Source: Hirudo medicinalis (lineage: Eukaryota; Annelida; Clitellata; Hirudinida; Hirudinidae). Taken from it: DNA of 64,000 nucleotides. How positions within the stretch are numbered: position 1 is the first letter of the stretch; each line of letters begins with the position of its first letter. Positions 40,826 to 55,481 of the stretch are shown one piece after another. Where the stretch lies: assembly GCA_011800805.1 (NCBI GenBank), contig MPNW01000462.1, forward strand, positions 1-64,000, read 5' to 3'. The translations under genes and the position numbers were made by a program. The notes beneath the pieces were generated by a model. It was not told the DNA's origin. It made no database searches and was given only the letters and a program-made list of their open reading frames with translations.

Positions 40826-42916
40826 GACGTGTTCCTGGAGGAGCTGGACAAGGAAGTCATTGAATGAACAATAAATGAATTCTTCCACTCGATTCTCAAA
40901 GTTTAACACGTGTAACACAATCGTTATCAGGTTAATAGCGACAACTTTTATTCCTTCCGACCTGTTTATCAGAAGGAGAAATATCTGCAGACAGGGGACC
41001 ACCAACCAGTCTGCTTGCTTGCTTGCTGCAGAGGACAACCGAACAAGATTCCTTGGTCCCTCGCTCCATAATGAATGTTCCATGTGTATGTGTGTATGTG
41101 TGTATATGTGTGTGTGTGTGTACGTGTGTGTGTGCGTGTGTGTGTGTGTGTGTGTGTGCTGCCTGCTTAAGTGCGTGCGCTCATGTGATTTTTTTAGAGC
41201 TATCCTTGGTTCATTGAATATTTGAACATCGATGTCTTTAAATATTTCTCGGGAATTTGAGATAACAATATGGAGAGAATTTAACTCATCTTAATTCCTA
41301 CGAATGTTGCTTTTGTAATATTTCAGATTTTCAAAAAAAAAAACCCTAACGAATTAGAAAAAAAAATTACTAAACATACTATCACACAAATTATTACAAA
41401 TATTATGAAACATATTATCACACGAATTATTGTAAATATTATTAATCATATTATCATAGACATTATTACATTTTATTTTAATTACTTTGTAAAAGTAAGT
41501 GAGTTTAAAGGAAATGTCTTTTTAAGAAAGCCTTTCCTTCTCCAGGGGAATGTTATTACCGAAAATCATAATCATTCAGAAAGCAAAAGCATTTTGAGTA
41601 CATCAACAGGACGCCTCAAAATAAAAGATAAAAAAAAAACATTGAACTTGTCCATTTTGTAAACATTTACTGCACATCTTGAAACATTTAATTTATTGAG
41701 ATGGCGGACTTAGCGTCAATGTCTCGCTAGTAGGAGATATTTTAGGAGAACTCTGGCATATTTCGACTCACATCGTAAACATGTCTGCTAGTTTAGCCTA
41801 TGGGTCGCTCCCCCGATGAAATTGTCAAACAATTCGGAGTACCATATATGTGTGGACAAAATATTTATGTTTAGTTTAGTATACGAATAGTATAAGAATA
41901 TACCAACGTTCGTTGGATTGTAAACATTTTGTTCGATAACAGATAATTCGAATAATAAGACTTTCTAAAGACACAGTAAGTCAGATCAAATCAATTTAAT
42001 AAATTTATTGCGTAAATAAAGCAAACACACGAATGAAATTATGATGCTTTAACCATCTGCACACCCATCTTTCACTCGATTCAGAAGCTTTGAAAAATTA
42101 AAAACAAGTTTTACCTAAACTAATCTCCTCTTCGTCAGACGTCTTGAGCGACATTGAACACGAAATCCCAATAACCTTCGACGAAGACAAACTGCGTCTC
42201 TAATATTTACGACAGCAACTCGAACAATTTGCAATAAAACTAAATACTAAAAAAGCAATTCACTCGGAGATAAAGCACTGGGAAGCACTCGAAATTCACC
42301 TAAACCTCGTTTATTTGATCCAACTTAATGTACGACCCTCTTCACCTCTGGACGTGTTTTAAGAAGTCACTCGATTTAACGACTTTGTTTCGAATTACTG
42401 AATAACGGTTTCCCATTTTAAATTTACAGAATTTTAAATTCTCCAAACACAAAGTCGACGGAGCAAAAAAAAATTAAATTCAATTGCGCAATCTCTGAAA
42501 GGATCAGATCAGAAAATTCACAAAACCCTATTTGATTTACCGCTAATCTGATTCCTGAAATTTTCTTGATTTAATTCTTCTGAAAATGATAACATTTTAA
42601 AACTTTGAAATTATCATTCGCTTTTATTTCTTTGTCTTAAAAAGCCGAACAAATTTAATCTGATAGTTTAACGTCGATCATAAGCGGAGAGAGTTAGGAG
42701 TTTAAATAGCATCGTCGAAGACAATTGTCTGCTCATTTTCTTCATCTTGGCGCCAATAATTATACGTACTGGAATGCTTCCAATAAAAATCACAATTGTA
42801 TAAAAAAAAGTTTAATGGCGATATAAGATAAACAATATACTGCAATATTAAAATAACGTAATAAATTAAAATTTGAAATTCGTATATTCGATTTGCAGAG
42901 TTTTGCGGTTTAAAAA
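40826..42916. other. Divergent intergenic region, ankyrin (-) and BMP9/10 (+)
   Basis: About 2.1 kb expected to hold both promoters. Visible: a (GT)n microsatellite at about 41085-41157 and AT-rich DNA at 41330-41480. The open frames (e.g. 40875-41225) are repeat-driven. No TATA box stands out, and no gene is seen. Confidence 0.5.
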
Positions 42917-44489
42917 ATGTTTTCAAGTATTGTCCTCTTCTGGCTCGTTCTAAATAGTCGCTCGTCAAATTCATACCTAACTTTAAGCACGAAATCCTAC
43001 CCGACGAGAGGTACGCCAACTTTCGAGGTCCAGGACTCCTTTGTGGAAAAATCGACGGATTTCAAAGGATTTCATCAAATAAAATCTGCTCATGAAGCAG
43101 TGGAAAGTTCTTTATTGCTCGAACGAGAAGATCGCGTTCCAAGGTTTATGCTGGACCTGTTTGACAGACATTCCGGTAACTCCCGACGTTCTCCGCTTTC
43201 CGCAGACACAATTCGTGTAATACATCCCTGGAATTACGGTTATATTATGAGTTTTTGCATTTTTGCATTAATTTTTCGTTAAACTTTGAAGATATAAAAT
43301 GTTACATTCAACCGCAGAATTCGAGTCCACACACCGATGGCAAAAGCTTGATACACGAGTCTTTCGAATTTTTTCTTTTAATCTCTCCAGTGTGGAAAAG
43401 AACGAGTATGTTCAGAGAGCAGAATTAAGACTCTGCTTTTCAAGTGAAACTCCAAAGATACGAACTCTTACGATTTACGAACGATCCGAAACGTTCAATT
43501 CTCCACACAATGACCGCAGTTACCAGGATGGTTATGTTAGGGTTGCATCAACAGAAGTGAAAACGCATGAAGGAATTTTTCTTTTGAGTGGAGTAGTGAG
43601 AAACTGGCTGCAAAAAGACAGACTGGCCTCACACTCCATCCTGGTTGAGGCAAAATTCGAACGAGGGAAAGCTGACACGAAGTCTGAAGCTCGTGGTGAG
43701 ATTTGTCTGTAAATAATTCTAAATTACATTTTTTCTCGTTACAGATTGATAGGCGAATTCAGTTCTCAAACGTTCAAATGTTGTCACTTAACAGATTCAG
43801 CGAATCATTGTAGATCGATTCTCCTGCTGTTTTCCATCGACAAAAGATGGCGAGAGGAAAGAAGTGTAAAACCGATGCCGGTCTTGGAATTTCCTAAGCT
43901 GAAACTAGCATCCGGTCTCTTGAACAACCGGAATTTCCCTTACAAAATTTCTAAAAAACGATCCATCGGTTACAAACCAGAAAGAAAGGAATATTCTTCA
44001 AAAATGCCTGTCAAGAGATCACCCTTCTATCTTTCCACGGGATCGAAATACGAAACAAAAAGAATAACATCCGACTCGAATGGTCACAGGATTCCAAAAC
44101 GTCGAAACGCTTGCAGAAGAAGAAAACTCTACATCAACTTCTCAGACATCCATTGGGATACATGGATAATCAAACCAGAAGGATATCAGGTTGGATAACT
44201 GATACTAACTGACGCATCTCAAAGTAATAACATATCGAATGCGTGCGATTTTAAGGCTTATCAATGCAGAGGCCGGTGTCACTTTCCTATCCGGTCACAG
44301 CTTTCACCGACCAAGTACTCCGTGGTGAGGAGTCTACTCCACGTCGTCCACCCCCAAAAAACCAGGCCGGTCTGCTGCGTGCCCACCAAACTCCTTCCGA
44401 TATCGCTTCTGTATTACGATGAGAACAATGTGCTGACTTATAAGTTCAAGTACGATGACATGGTCGTGGCGGAATGTGGTTGTAGATGA
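42917..44489 (+). CDS. bmp9/10: BMP9/10-like TGF-beta superfamily ligand precursor
   Basis: Secreted dimeric ligand for ALK1-class receptors in vertebrates. Four exons join in phase (442 aa): 42917-43238, 43318-43695, 43795-44189, 44256-44489. It starts with a signal peptide (FSSIVLFWLVLN), followed by a prodomain with the helix VPRFMLDLFDRH. A furin-type site RIPKR lies just before the mature domain, which has the seven cysteines of the knot: NACRRRKLYI, GYQAYQCRGRC, VCCVPTK, ECGCR. The stretches WDTWIIKPEGYQAYQCRG and VLTYKFKYDDMVVAECGCR are closer to BMP10/GDF2 than to BMP2/4 or BMP5-8 as I recall them. The cysteine normally preceding the VCC pair is as expected for a disulphide-linked dimer. 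A polyadenylation signal (AATAAA) follows near 44658. Subfamily placement is by eye. Confidence 0.93.
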
Positions 44490-45021
44490 ATGGTCAAGGA
44501 AAGACAAAATCTTGATGCTTTCGTGTTTCATTTTTGTGCATGATTGTTAACTCCCACTTTGTTAGAAGGTAGTCCGATGTCGGTCCTCGGTTAAACTGCT
44601 TTAACTGCATAATTAAGTTAGACGTTTTAATTTATAAATAATTTTAAAAAGAAGAATTAATAAATTACTACTAAAGGATGATTGAAATGCGCTTCCTCCG
44701 TACATTTAATTTTTTTTTATATATATTTCAATAAGCATACTTTTTAAAGTAATAGGTTAATATATTCAAAAATATTTATCCACGATGCAAGGTTATATTT
44801 GGAAACCAAGAATTAGTAATGAGTTTCTGCCTTATTAATCTTGGAAAAACCGTGCTTTTCGATTTTTTACAAGGACGGCCTCAGGCAGGTACCTTAAAAG
44901 GTCTTCGCGTGAGTAATAAATTTTCGAATGGTCTCGTCATCGTCAGAAATTGTTTAGAACAAGTTTAAATCGTAACTATTTTCAATAAAGACGTTTCATC
45001 AAAACTCCGAGGAGCATCTCT
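44490..45021. other. Short spacer between BMP9/10 and ZNFX1
   Basis: AT-rich; holds the BMP 3' UTR with a TAATAAA signal near 44657 and the ZNFX1 5' UTR and promoter. No other gene. Confidence 0.6.
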
Positions 45022-48000
45022 ATGTCCGAAGATCGAAATAGAGGAAACAGGTATCAGAGGGGTAATCGAGCTCCACATAGAGGACACCGTTTGAACAGGT
45101 TGGTTATAAGCGAGCGAGCGACAAATTTTTCAATAAAAAAATTTGTAAAAATTTCAGATCGGAAAGTAGCGAGCCTAGAAACGTTGGCACAGTATGGCGA
45201 GCACCGTCAGGGGACGAAATAATGGCTCAAGGGGAACGAGGGGTGCAAGAGGAGGGAGTGAACAATGGAAAAATGGTGAACAAAGAAGATATAACAACCA
45301 AGTCGGAGCAGGCAACAAAGATAATCAGGTCACAGGCACTGACCTAGGAGTTCCTGGTTCATCCAGGGGAAGAGGTGCATCTAGCCAACATCAGATCAGG
45401 AATAGAACATTGAACCCCTACAAACTGAAAAACATGGCTCAGACACCCCCTGAGGATTTGGTTGGAGAAATAATGCTGGATAAAAGTGGTTTTCCCCAGG
45501 CCTTGAACAATGAATCTTTGTACTCAAAGTTTGAAGTCTTTCAAGACATGATGCTGATTATTCTGAAAGCAACAGATTTTGAAGCAAAGCCAAAGGAATC
45601 AATTGTTCTTCTCAGCAAAGTTAAGTCTTCTTCACTTTTGTCTGGGGGCTTTTCGAGTTATTACTCAAAATTATTGGGAAAGCGAGAACCTTTCTCCAAC
45701 GACGCAACCAAAGCTGCCTTTGCAGGCTCGATAAACATGTTGAAGCTCATTGTTGAGAAGTTTCCTACCTCCATAGAGAAAATTCTTCCTCCATACTCTA
45801 TGGCCAAGCTCATCATGTGTCAGGGTAATGATTTTGAGGCAGGGACTAAAACAGATTTCGAACATCTTGAATTTATCATCGAAAGTGCCATGAAACAACA
45901 TTCCGAAGTTGATCGACACAACTCCAAGCAGGACTACCCTCCACCTCCTGATAACTTTAGGGACTTGGGCATATTTCCAAACTTTAGCAGAGATTTAGCA
46001 TGCATGCAAGAGCCTTATCTGAGGCCGATCGAAATCGAGGGAGGTTTCCAAGATGTCGAGCACTACTTGGATGTTCATTTCCGACTGCTCAGAGAGGACT
46101 TCATACAGCCATTGAGGATTGGAATCAGGGAATATTTAAAGATATCCGAGAATCGTCTGACCAGAAAGAAACTAACTGAGGTTAGGATCTACAAAGATGT
46201 TAAAATAATCAAAGCAGTTTGCACAAACTCAGGTCTGATTCATGAAATCAACTTTAGTGTTGAAAATTTGAAGTGGGTGAACTGGCAGACTAGTAAAAGA
46301 TTTATTTATGGTTCACTGCTATGCCTATCCAATAATAATTTTGAAGATATTATAATGGCCACAGTTGAAGATAGGAAGCCAGAATTTCTTGCCAAGGGAA
46401 TTTTGCGCATCAAATTTGAGGAAGAATCCCAATTGCATGATTACAATAGCACTGAAATGTTTGTCATGCTGGAAACCACGGCATTCTTTGAACCTTACAG
46501 GCACGTGTTGGACGGTTTGATTACAATCAGCCCAGAGACATTTCCGTTTCAAGATGCCATCATTCGATGCCTTCCTACAAGTAATCCTCCAAAGTACCTG
46601 AACAGTTTAGGAGCTAAGTATTTCGACCTGACAAGTTTGTCAACAAAACAGACTTGTAATGAAATCGTCATTTCTGATGAGTCAGAGCCCATGACACCTC
46701 CAAGACTAAAGCTCGTAGACATTCTTAGAGAATCTTCATGGCCGCCCGCCAGTAGCTTAGGATTGGATGAATCCCAGTCGAAAGCTCTAAGGAATTCTCT
46801 GAGCTCCGAAGTGTCTGTCGTGCAGGGTCCGCCAGGAACTGGGAAAACTTTTATCGGTTTGAAAATAGTTGAAATCCTCTTGGAAAATTGGGATCGGTGG
46901 AATGTGGATGAAAAGCCGATTCTGGTCGTTTGTTACACGAATCATGCTCTCGATCAATTTTTGGAGGGCATTTCAAAATTTCTTAAAAAGGGCATAGTTC
47001 GAGTAGGAGGTAGGAGTAAAAGTGAACTTATGAAAGCATTCAGTTTAAACCAATTAAGATGCCAATTAAGAAGTAACAAGAACATTCCAAAAGACATATA
47101 CTCTAAGAAAAAGGATGTCCTTCATGAGATGCGGTGCTTACAGGAAGAAATAGAAGGGACAGGAAACATTTTGGAAGGCCTCGAAAAGAGCTTAATTCAT
47201 GAAGCTCAGCTCAAAAAATTCATGACACCAGAGCAGTTTACAAGCCTGACCTCATTCCAGTCTCTATTCAACAATTACAACAACACTTCCTTTGTGATAG
47301 AATGGTTGCATATGAATGAGGTCATTGAAGTGCCAGCTGATGAAAAGGTGGATGATCCCCAATTTTCTGAACAAGAGGAGCAGGAATATCTTGACGTGGA
47401 AAATGAGGCAGAACTTGAAGAACAGCAAAGACGAGTAGAAGAAGAAGACTTAATTTTTGGTCTCAACAATCTGGCAGTAGAAGAGAGAAAGATGAATCGT
47501 GTAAGAGCTACTGAAATGAAGTTCAATGTGAATAAAAAGAAACCAGACGAGAGTGGATGGCAAATGCAGAAGGATCAAATAAAAAACACGAAGAAAAAGT
47601 TGAAGAAACATCTCGCCAATTCCGATGTCATGGATCAACGCGAGGGAGAAGCAGTGATCAATGTATGGCAGTTAAACATAAGCGATAGATGGAGGCTCTA
47701 CAGATACTGGCTTCAGAAGTACAGAATTAGTTTAAAACTAGGGGTTGCCATGGAGATGCAAATGTACGACTTGTTGGCAGAAAACTTGAAAGAGATCCAC
47801 TCGAATGAAGACGAATGGGTCATGAAGGGAGCCAAAATCATTGGAATGACGACGACAGGAGCTGCCAGATATAGAAAGCTTTTATCCTCCATGAGACCAA
47901 AGGTCATCATAGTGGAAGAAGCAGCAGAAGTCTTGGAGTCCCATGTAGTAACAAGTCTCAATCCAGAATGCCAGCATCTGATTCTCATTGGAGACCACAA

Positions 48001-50644
48001 ACAACTTCGACCGTCAACAAATGTCTACAAATTGGGCATCAAATATCATCTTACCTGCTCCCTCTTCGAACGACTGGTGATGAATGATTTTCCTTATGTC
48101 ACCTTGGAGAGACAACACAGGATGAGACCAGAAATTGCTGACTTTGCTCGGATAATCTACCCCCTCCTGAAAGACGACGATTCGGTGTTGGATCAAGATC
48201 ACGTCATGGGCGTCAATTCAAATGTCTTTTTCCTCAATCATTGTGAACAAGAGACTCAAGACAGTGAACTCATGAGTGCCTCCAACAAGCATGAGGCAGC
48301 TTTCTTGGCCAAATTTTGTCTGTATCTCATTCAGCAGGGCTACTCTAAGCAACAGATCACAATTCTGACTCCTTATGCAGGTCAGATGTTTGAAATCAGG
48401 AAACTCATGCCCAAGAACATTTTTCAGGGATTACGAATTTGCCCCGTTGACAATTATCAGGGTGAAGAAAATGACATCATCTTGTTGTCGCTCGTTAGAA
48501 GCAACTTTGATGAAAATATCGGCTTTTTGAAAGAAACCAACAGGCTCAATGTGGCCTTGACAAGGGCCAAGAAGGGCTTGTTTGTCATAGGGAACTTTGA
48601 CATGCTGAAAAATAAATCTGAGTTTGTGCATAGAATTTGCTCTGAGGCAGTGAAAAAAGTGCCACCAGTCATTGGAACTCACTTAACTTTGTGCTGTCAG
48701 AATCACCCCAATACTAAAATTATGGTTTCTCATGCCAAAGATTTCGATTATGCTCCAGAAGGAGGGTGCACTCTGCCCTGTCGGTTTAGACTATCTTGTG
48801 GCCACACCTGTACCCGAAGCTGCCATCCGTATGACAGGGATCATTCTCAGTTCCTCTGCCTCAAGCCATGTCAGAAAGTTTTCCAAAAATGCCAGCACAA
48901 TTGCCTGAGGAAATGCTCTGAAAATTGTGGCAGATGTGAAATAAAGATGAAGAAGGTGATTCCACGATGCAAACACGAACAAGAGATGATGTGTCACCAA
49001 GCTCCAGAGAAGTTTGTCTGTCGAGCTAAGTGTGACTACGTTCTTCCCTGCGGTCACACTTGCATTAAATGTTGTGGCGAGGGACATGCCACTGTATGTT
49101 ATGTCCGCTTGCCAAAGTTATTGGACTGTGGTCACCAGGTCAAGATTCCTTGCTATAGGTTCAATGATGATGACATTGAATGTGATACCAAGTGCAGGCA
49201 GCTGTTAAATTGTGGTCATACATGTGAAGGGACTTGTGGCAAGTGCTTCAGAGGAAGAGTTCATGTGAGATGCTCTAAGAAATGTGACAGGACTCTGATT
49301 TGTGGTCATAAATGCAGGAGCCTCTGTTCGGATGTATGTCCTCCATGTCATCTTCCATGTGAAAACAAGTGCAGCCACAATGATTGCAAGAAAAAGTGTG
49401 GCCAGCCATGTGATCCATGCAATGAGGTCTGCTCCTGGAACTGCAGGCACCATGTGTGCAAGCAACTGTGCCACATGGAATGCAACAGACCTCCCTGTGA
49501 TGCACCATGCGAGAAAAGACTTAAATGTGGACATCCTTGTCCCGGTCTTTGTGGAGAGAAATGTTCCTCATTGTGTAGATTATGCCATGTTGGAGAACTG
49601 ACGGAAATCTTTTTTGGCACTGAGCAAGATGAAGGTGCAAGATTCATTCAACTGATGGACTGTCCTCATGTCATTGAGGTAACAGCACTAGATAATTGGG
49701 TGTCTGAAGCTTTCCAATCTTCCTCAGTTGTTCCATTGTGCTGTCCAAAATGCCGTACTCCGATCCAAACGAGCAATCGCTACAGGCGCGAGATAAAATC
49801 CATTCAAAACAAAATTGAAAAGGTCAAAGCAAAAATTTATGGCAACAAAGGTGATCTAGAGAACAAGAAGTCTGATATTCTAGCAACTCTTAAAGACATG
49901 GGTTCTTGGGCTTCAAGTGTTATTGATGTGCTTGGTAGTGACATCAGCATTGGCTTCTACCAAATGACAATTATTGAAGGTGCCGTGGAGTTATTGCGTC
50001 GTCTTAGTGATTTTGAGCATGACTCCTATGCACAGAAATTGAAGTCAAGAATAACACTTAACCTTAGGCTTCTTTCAGTGCAAGAATGCAGAGAACTTCA
50101 ATTTGAAATAACAAGACTTGAGCTTCTGAAGATGTTCCAAGACTGCAAGAAAAAAGTTGAAAATTCACTTAGTTGTCCTAAGTTTACTGAAAGCCACAGA
50201 AGAGAATTTGAGAAGGTCCTTCTTGAACTGAAAACTTGCAAACTCGACTATGACAAAGAAAATACCATCAGAAACTTCTTCAAGCAAATCAACTCATTTT
50301 TGACAGGATTAGGCATTACAGAAAAGGAGAGGATTCAGATACTCACAGCTATGGGGGATATCCAGAGAGGTGCCTGGTTTGAATGTCCAAATGGTTGGTG
50401 TTTCTTTAACTATGATCTACTATGGTAGAGACAGAAAAGTTGATTTAACGTTTCCATTTCAGGCCACGTGTACGCGATCGGAGATTGCGGAGGGGCTACT
50501 CAAGAGAGCAGGTGCAACGAGTGCGGTGCCGCAATTGGTGGCTCGAGTCATGCCCTAAGAACGGACAACAGATGGAACAGGGCCATGGATGGCTCTGAAA
50601 GGACAGCATGGCCAGGCATGGCCATGAACCCTGGCGGCCCTTGA
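45022..50644 (+). CDS. znfx1: NFX1-type zinc finger-containing protein 1 (SF1 RNA helicase)
   Basis: Three exons in phase (1,819 aa): 45022-45098, 45193-50393, 50463-50644. In vertebrates ZNFX1 is an antiviral dsRNA sensor; in C. elegans ZNFX-1 sustains small-RNA inheritance. Arg/Gly-rich N-terminus; superfamily 1 (UPF1-like) helicase with Walker A QGPPGTGKTF (about residue 570), Ia CYTNHALDQFLEG, II VIIVEEAAEV (about 930), III LIGDHKQLRPS, IV ERQHRMRPEI, V VDNYQGEENDIILLS (about 1,110) and VI LNVALTRAKKGLFVIGN. NF-X1-type Cys/His repeats follow (about 1,190-1,490: CGHTC, CSKKCD, CGHKC, CGHPCPGLC). The 3' exon completes the C-terminal zinc finger: CPNGHVYAIGDCGGAT, RCNECGAAIGG. An internal ATG at 45194 gives a 1,744-codon frame without splicing (ending FFNYDLLW), but the spliced ends fit the family better. 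Motif II has Glu for the usual Asp. Close to human length (about 1,918). Confidence 0.95.
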
Positions 50645-50903
50645 GAAGAATTTGCTTTTGTTATTGAAACTCTTGTTGGGTAATCCTAAGGATGTATTTA
50701 TTACAAGATATACTTAACCACTATAAATAATTGTTATCATGTTAATCCTTAAGATCACTAATTGTTCTAATTGAATATGTTATCTAATATTGTTTGCTTA
50801 TGGTGGATTTTAACGATAGTTTTTCTATTATACTCTGGACAACAATTGTGATATATCATCTTGCTTAATGAATTCCTAACAATAAAATAATGCAAATTCC
50901 CTA
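50645..50903 (+). terminator. ZNFX1 3' UTR with polyadenylation signal
   Basis: AT-rich 3' flank with AATAAAATAA at 50881-50890. The decayed hAT element starts only some 15 bases further on. Confidence 0.5.
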
Positions 50904-52167
50904 GACGGGGTCTCCGGGGGCTTTTTTAGCCGAGGGTCGCATTGTTTACTTCTGAAGCCTCGTCGGCACGCTGAAAGTACAAGAAATTAAATTTATTAAA
51001 ATACGGCGATTGAATAACAGGCCATTTATTGCGGGAGTTATGGTGCAAAGCAGAATTCAGATTGTAGAATATCAGTAACAATTAAAATGGATTTTAACTG
51101 TTGGAGTAACTGGTGATTTTCTGACAAAATTACCTCAGTTCAAATAGTTACTATAATAAGTAAAAATTTTAAATAGGCATTTGATAATGCTGATCAGTTG
51201 CAAGATTTCATGTAAAACCTTGGAAAGTTCTTCCATACAAATCCTAAAATGAAATCACGAGAAAACTTGTATATAAAGTAAATGAACAAATTGGTTACGT
51301 GGAAGATATATGCAGAATTCGATCGAATTTTCTTCCGTAAATTTGTCTTTCAGGATGACACTGGATGCAAATCGATAACTTCCATTTGTAAGTCAGGAAT
51401 TAAGTCATCAGTGACAGAGTCAAAAGGATTTTCAAAGTCTTATTTTTGACGAACTTGCATCCAGATCAGAGAAACCTTCCTGGAAACGCTTTTTCAATCT
51501 TTAAATGATGTCTTGAGCAAACAAGCGTGGAAAGGGATTTGCAGCCTCTTGGCTATATTTGTCATAGCTTGCAAAGTTACTGAAGCAGCTTCTTGATAAT
51601 TGATTCAGCTTTCACTTTGAGGTGCAAATCACATAAAAATCAAATAAAATACATAAATGCCATAACCTGTTTTAACCCAGTATTCTTAAATTGAAATCGT
51701 GGATATGCGTGGTTAGAGCTGCTGAAAAAGCTAATTTCCAGAGCTATTCAATATCTGTGAGCAACACCATTCTTGTTTAAGAATATTTCAATCTCATTTC
51801 GAAGCTAAAAAAAAAAATTGAGTCATGACTTTCCATAAATAAGCCACTGAAGTACATATTAAGGTAGGCCAGGGAACCTTGCTGCGTCAATGATAAAGTA
51901 AGCCAAAACATTGCCATCTAATTTCAAGTGTTCAGAAGTACTTTTGCTACGTTCTACACACCAGCAAGTATTTTTATTCGTGAGTCTTTATCGCTGCAGT
52001 TGACTAGCTGTAATATTATTACATAGGCCCCTGGGCACTTGACCCCAGTTCAGATTTCAGTGTTTCCTATTTTAAATTTTTTCCCACATTTTCACTTTTG
52101 TCGCTGGTCGGATTAGAGACCTTGGAGGGCCACATCCGACCTGCGAGCCGTACATTGGGGACCTCTG
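50904..52167 (-). mobile_element. Decayed hAT transposon (ZBED/FAM200-like transposase remnant)
   Basis: The left end GACGGGGTCTCCGG and the reverse complement of the right end CAGAGGTCCCCAATG resemble hAT inverted termini (CAGGGGTCYCCAA type). AGCCGAGGGTCGCATTG just inside the left end is a typical hAT subterminal string. On the - strand at about 51440-51353 I read FENPFDSV, DLIPDLQMEVIDLHPV, a conserved stretch of domesticated-type hAT transposases. Just upstream in another frame (about 51505-51445) is KKRFQEGFSDLDASSSKIRL. Frames are shifted and stops are frequent, so no active protein. No 8-bp target duplication was recognised. Confidence 0.75.
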
Positions 52168-52541
52168 TCTTACGGCAATGCGTTTTGCGTCAATGCGATT
52201 CGTCATCTTGTTTTTCCCGCGAGCGATTTCAATCATCGCAGACGATAAAATGGCTTGCGTGATTATCCTTGATGAACGTGGAAAGACAAAAAGCTCTCGT
52301 GAACCCGAATCACCTTCTCGAATCTCGTACGCGAGCAACTCCTACCTAACGGTTGTTATTTTGCAGTTATATTCCCCGTCTTAACTCATCTTCCGACGCT
52401 TTTATGCGCTGCTTTTTTCGACTCCAACCGAGAGAGAATCGACCGGCTGATTCAACAATTTCTCGAGCTCTCCAGCGTACAGAGGAGGAAGAAAATAGGT
52501 TGAGTACATATAATTGAATTCGTTAGTTCTTCATTGGAACA
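52168..52541 (+). promoter_or_regulatory. 5' flank of the SBSPON-like gene
   Basis: Short spacer between the hAT end and the next start codon. No TATA box is obvious. It presumably contains the promoter and 5' UTR. Confidence 0.3.

Positions 52542-55481
<2,940 letters not shown>

Noticed and set aside
48431..49647. Several - strand frames of 80-109 codons under ZNFX1
   Set aside because: Shadows of the Cys-rich coding strand with no domain of their own.
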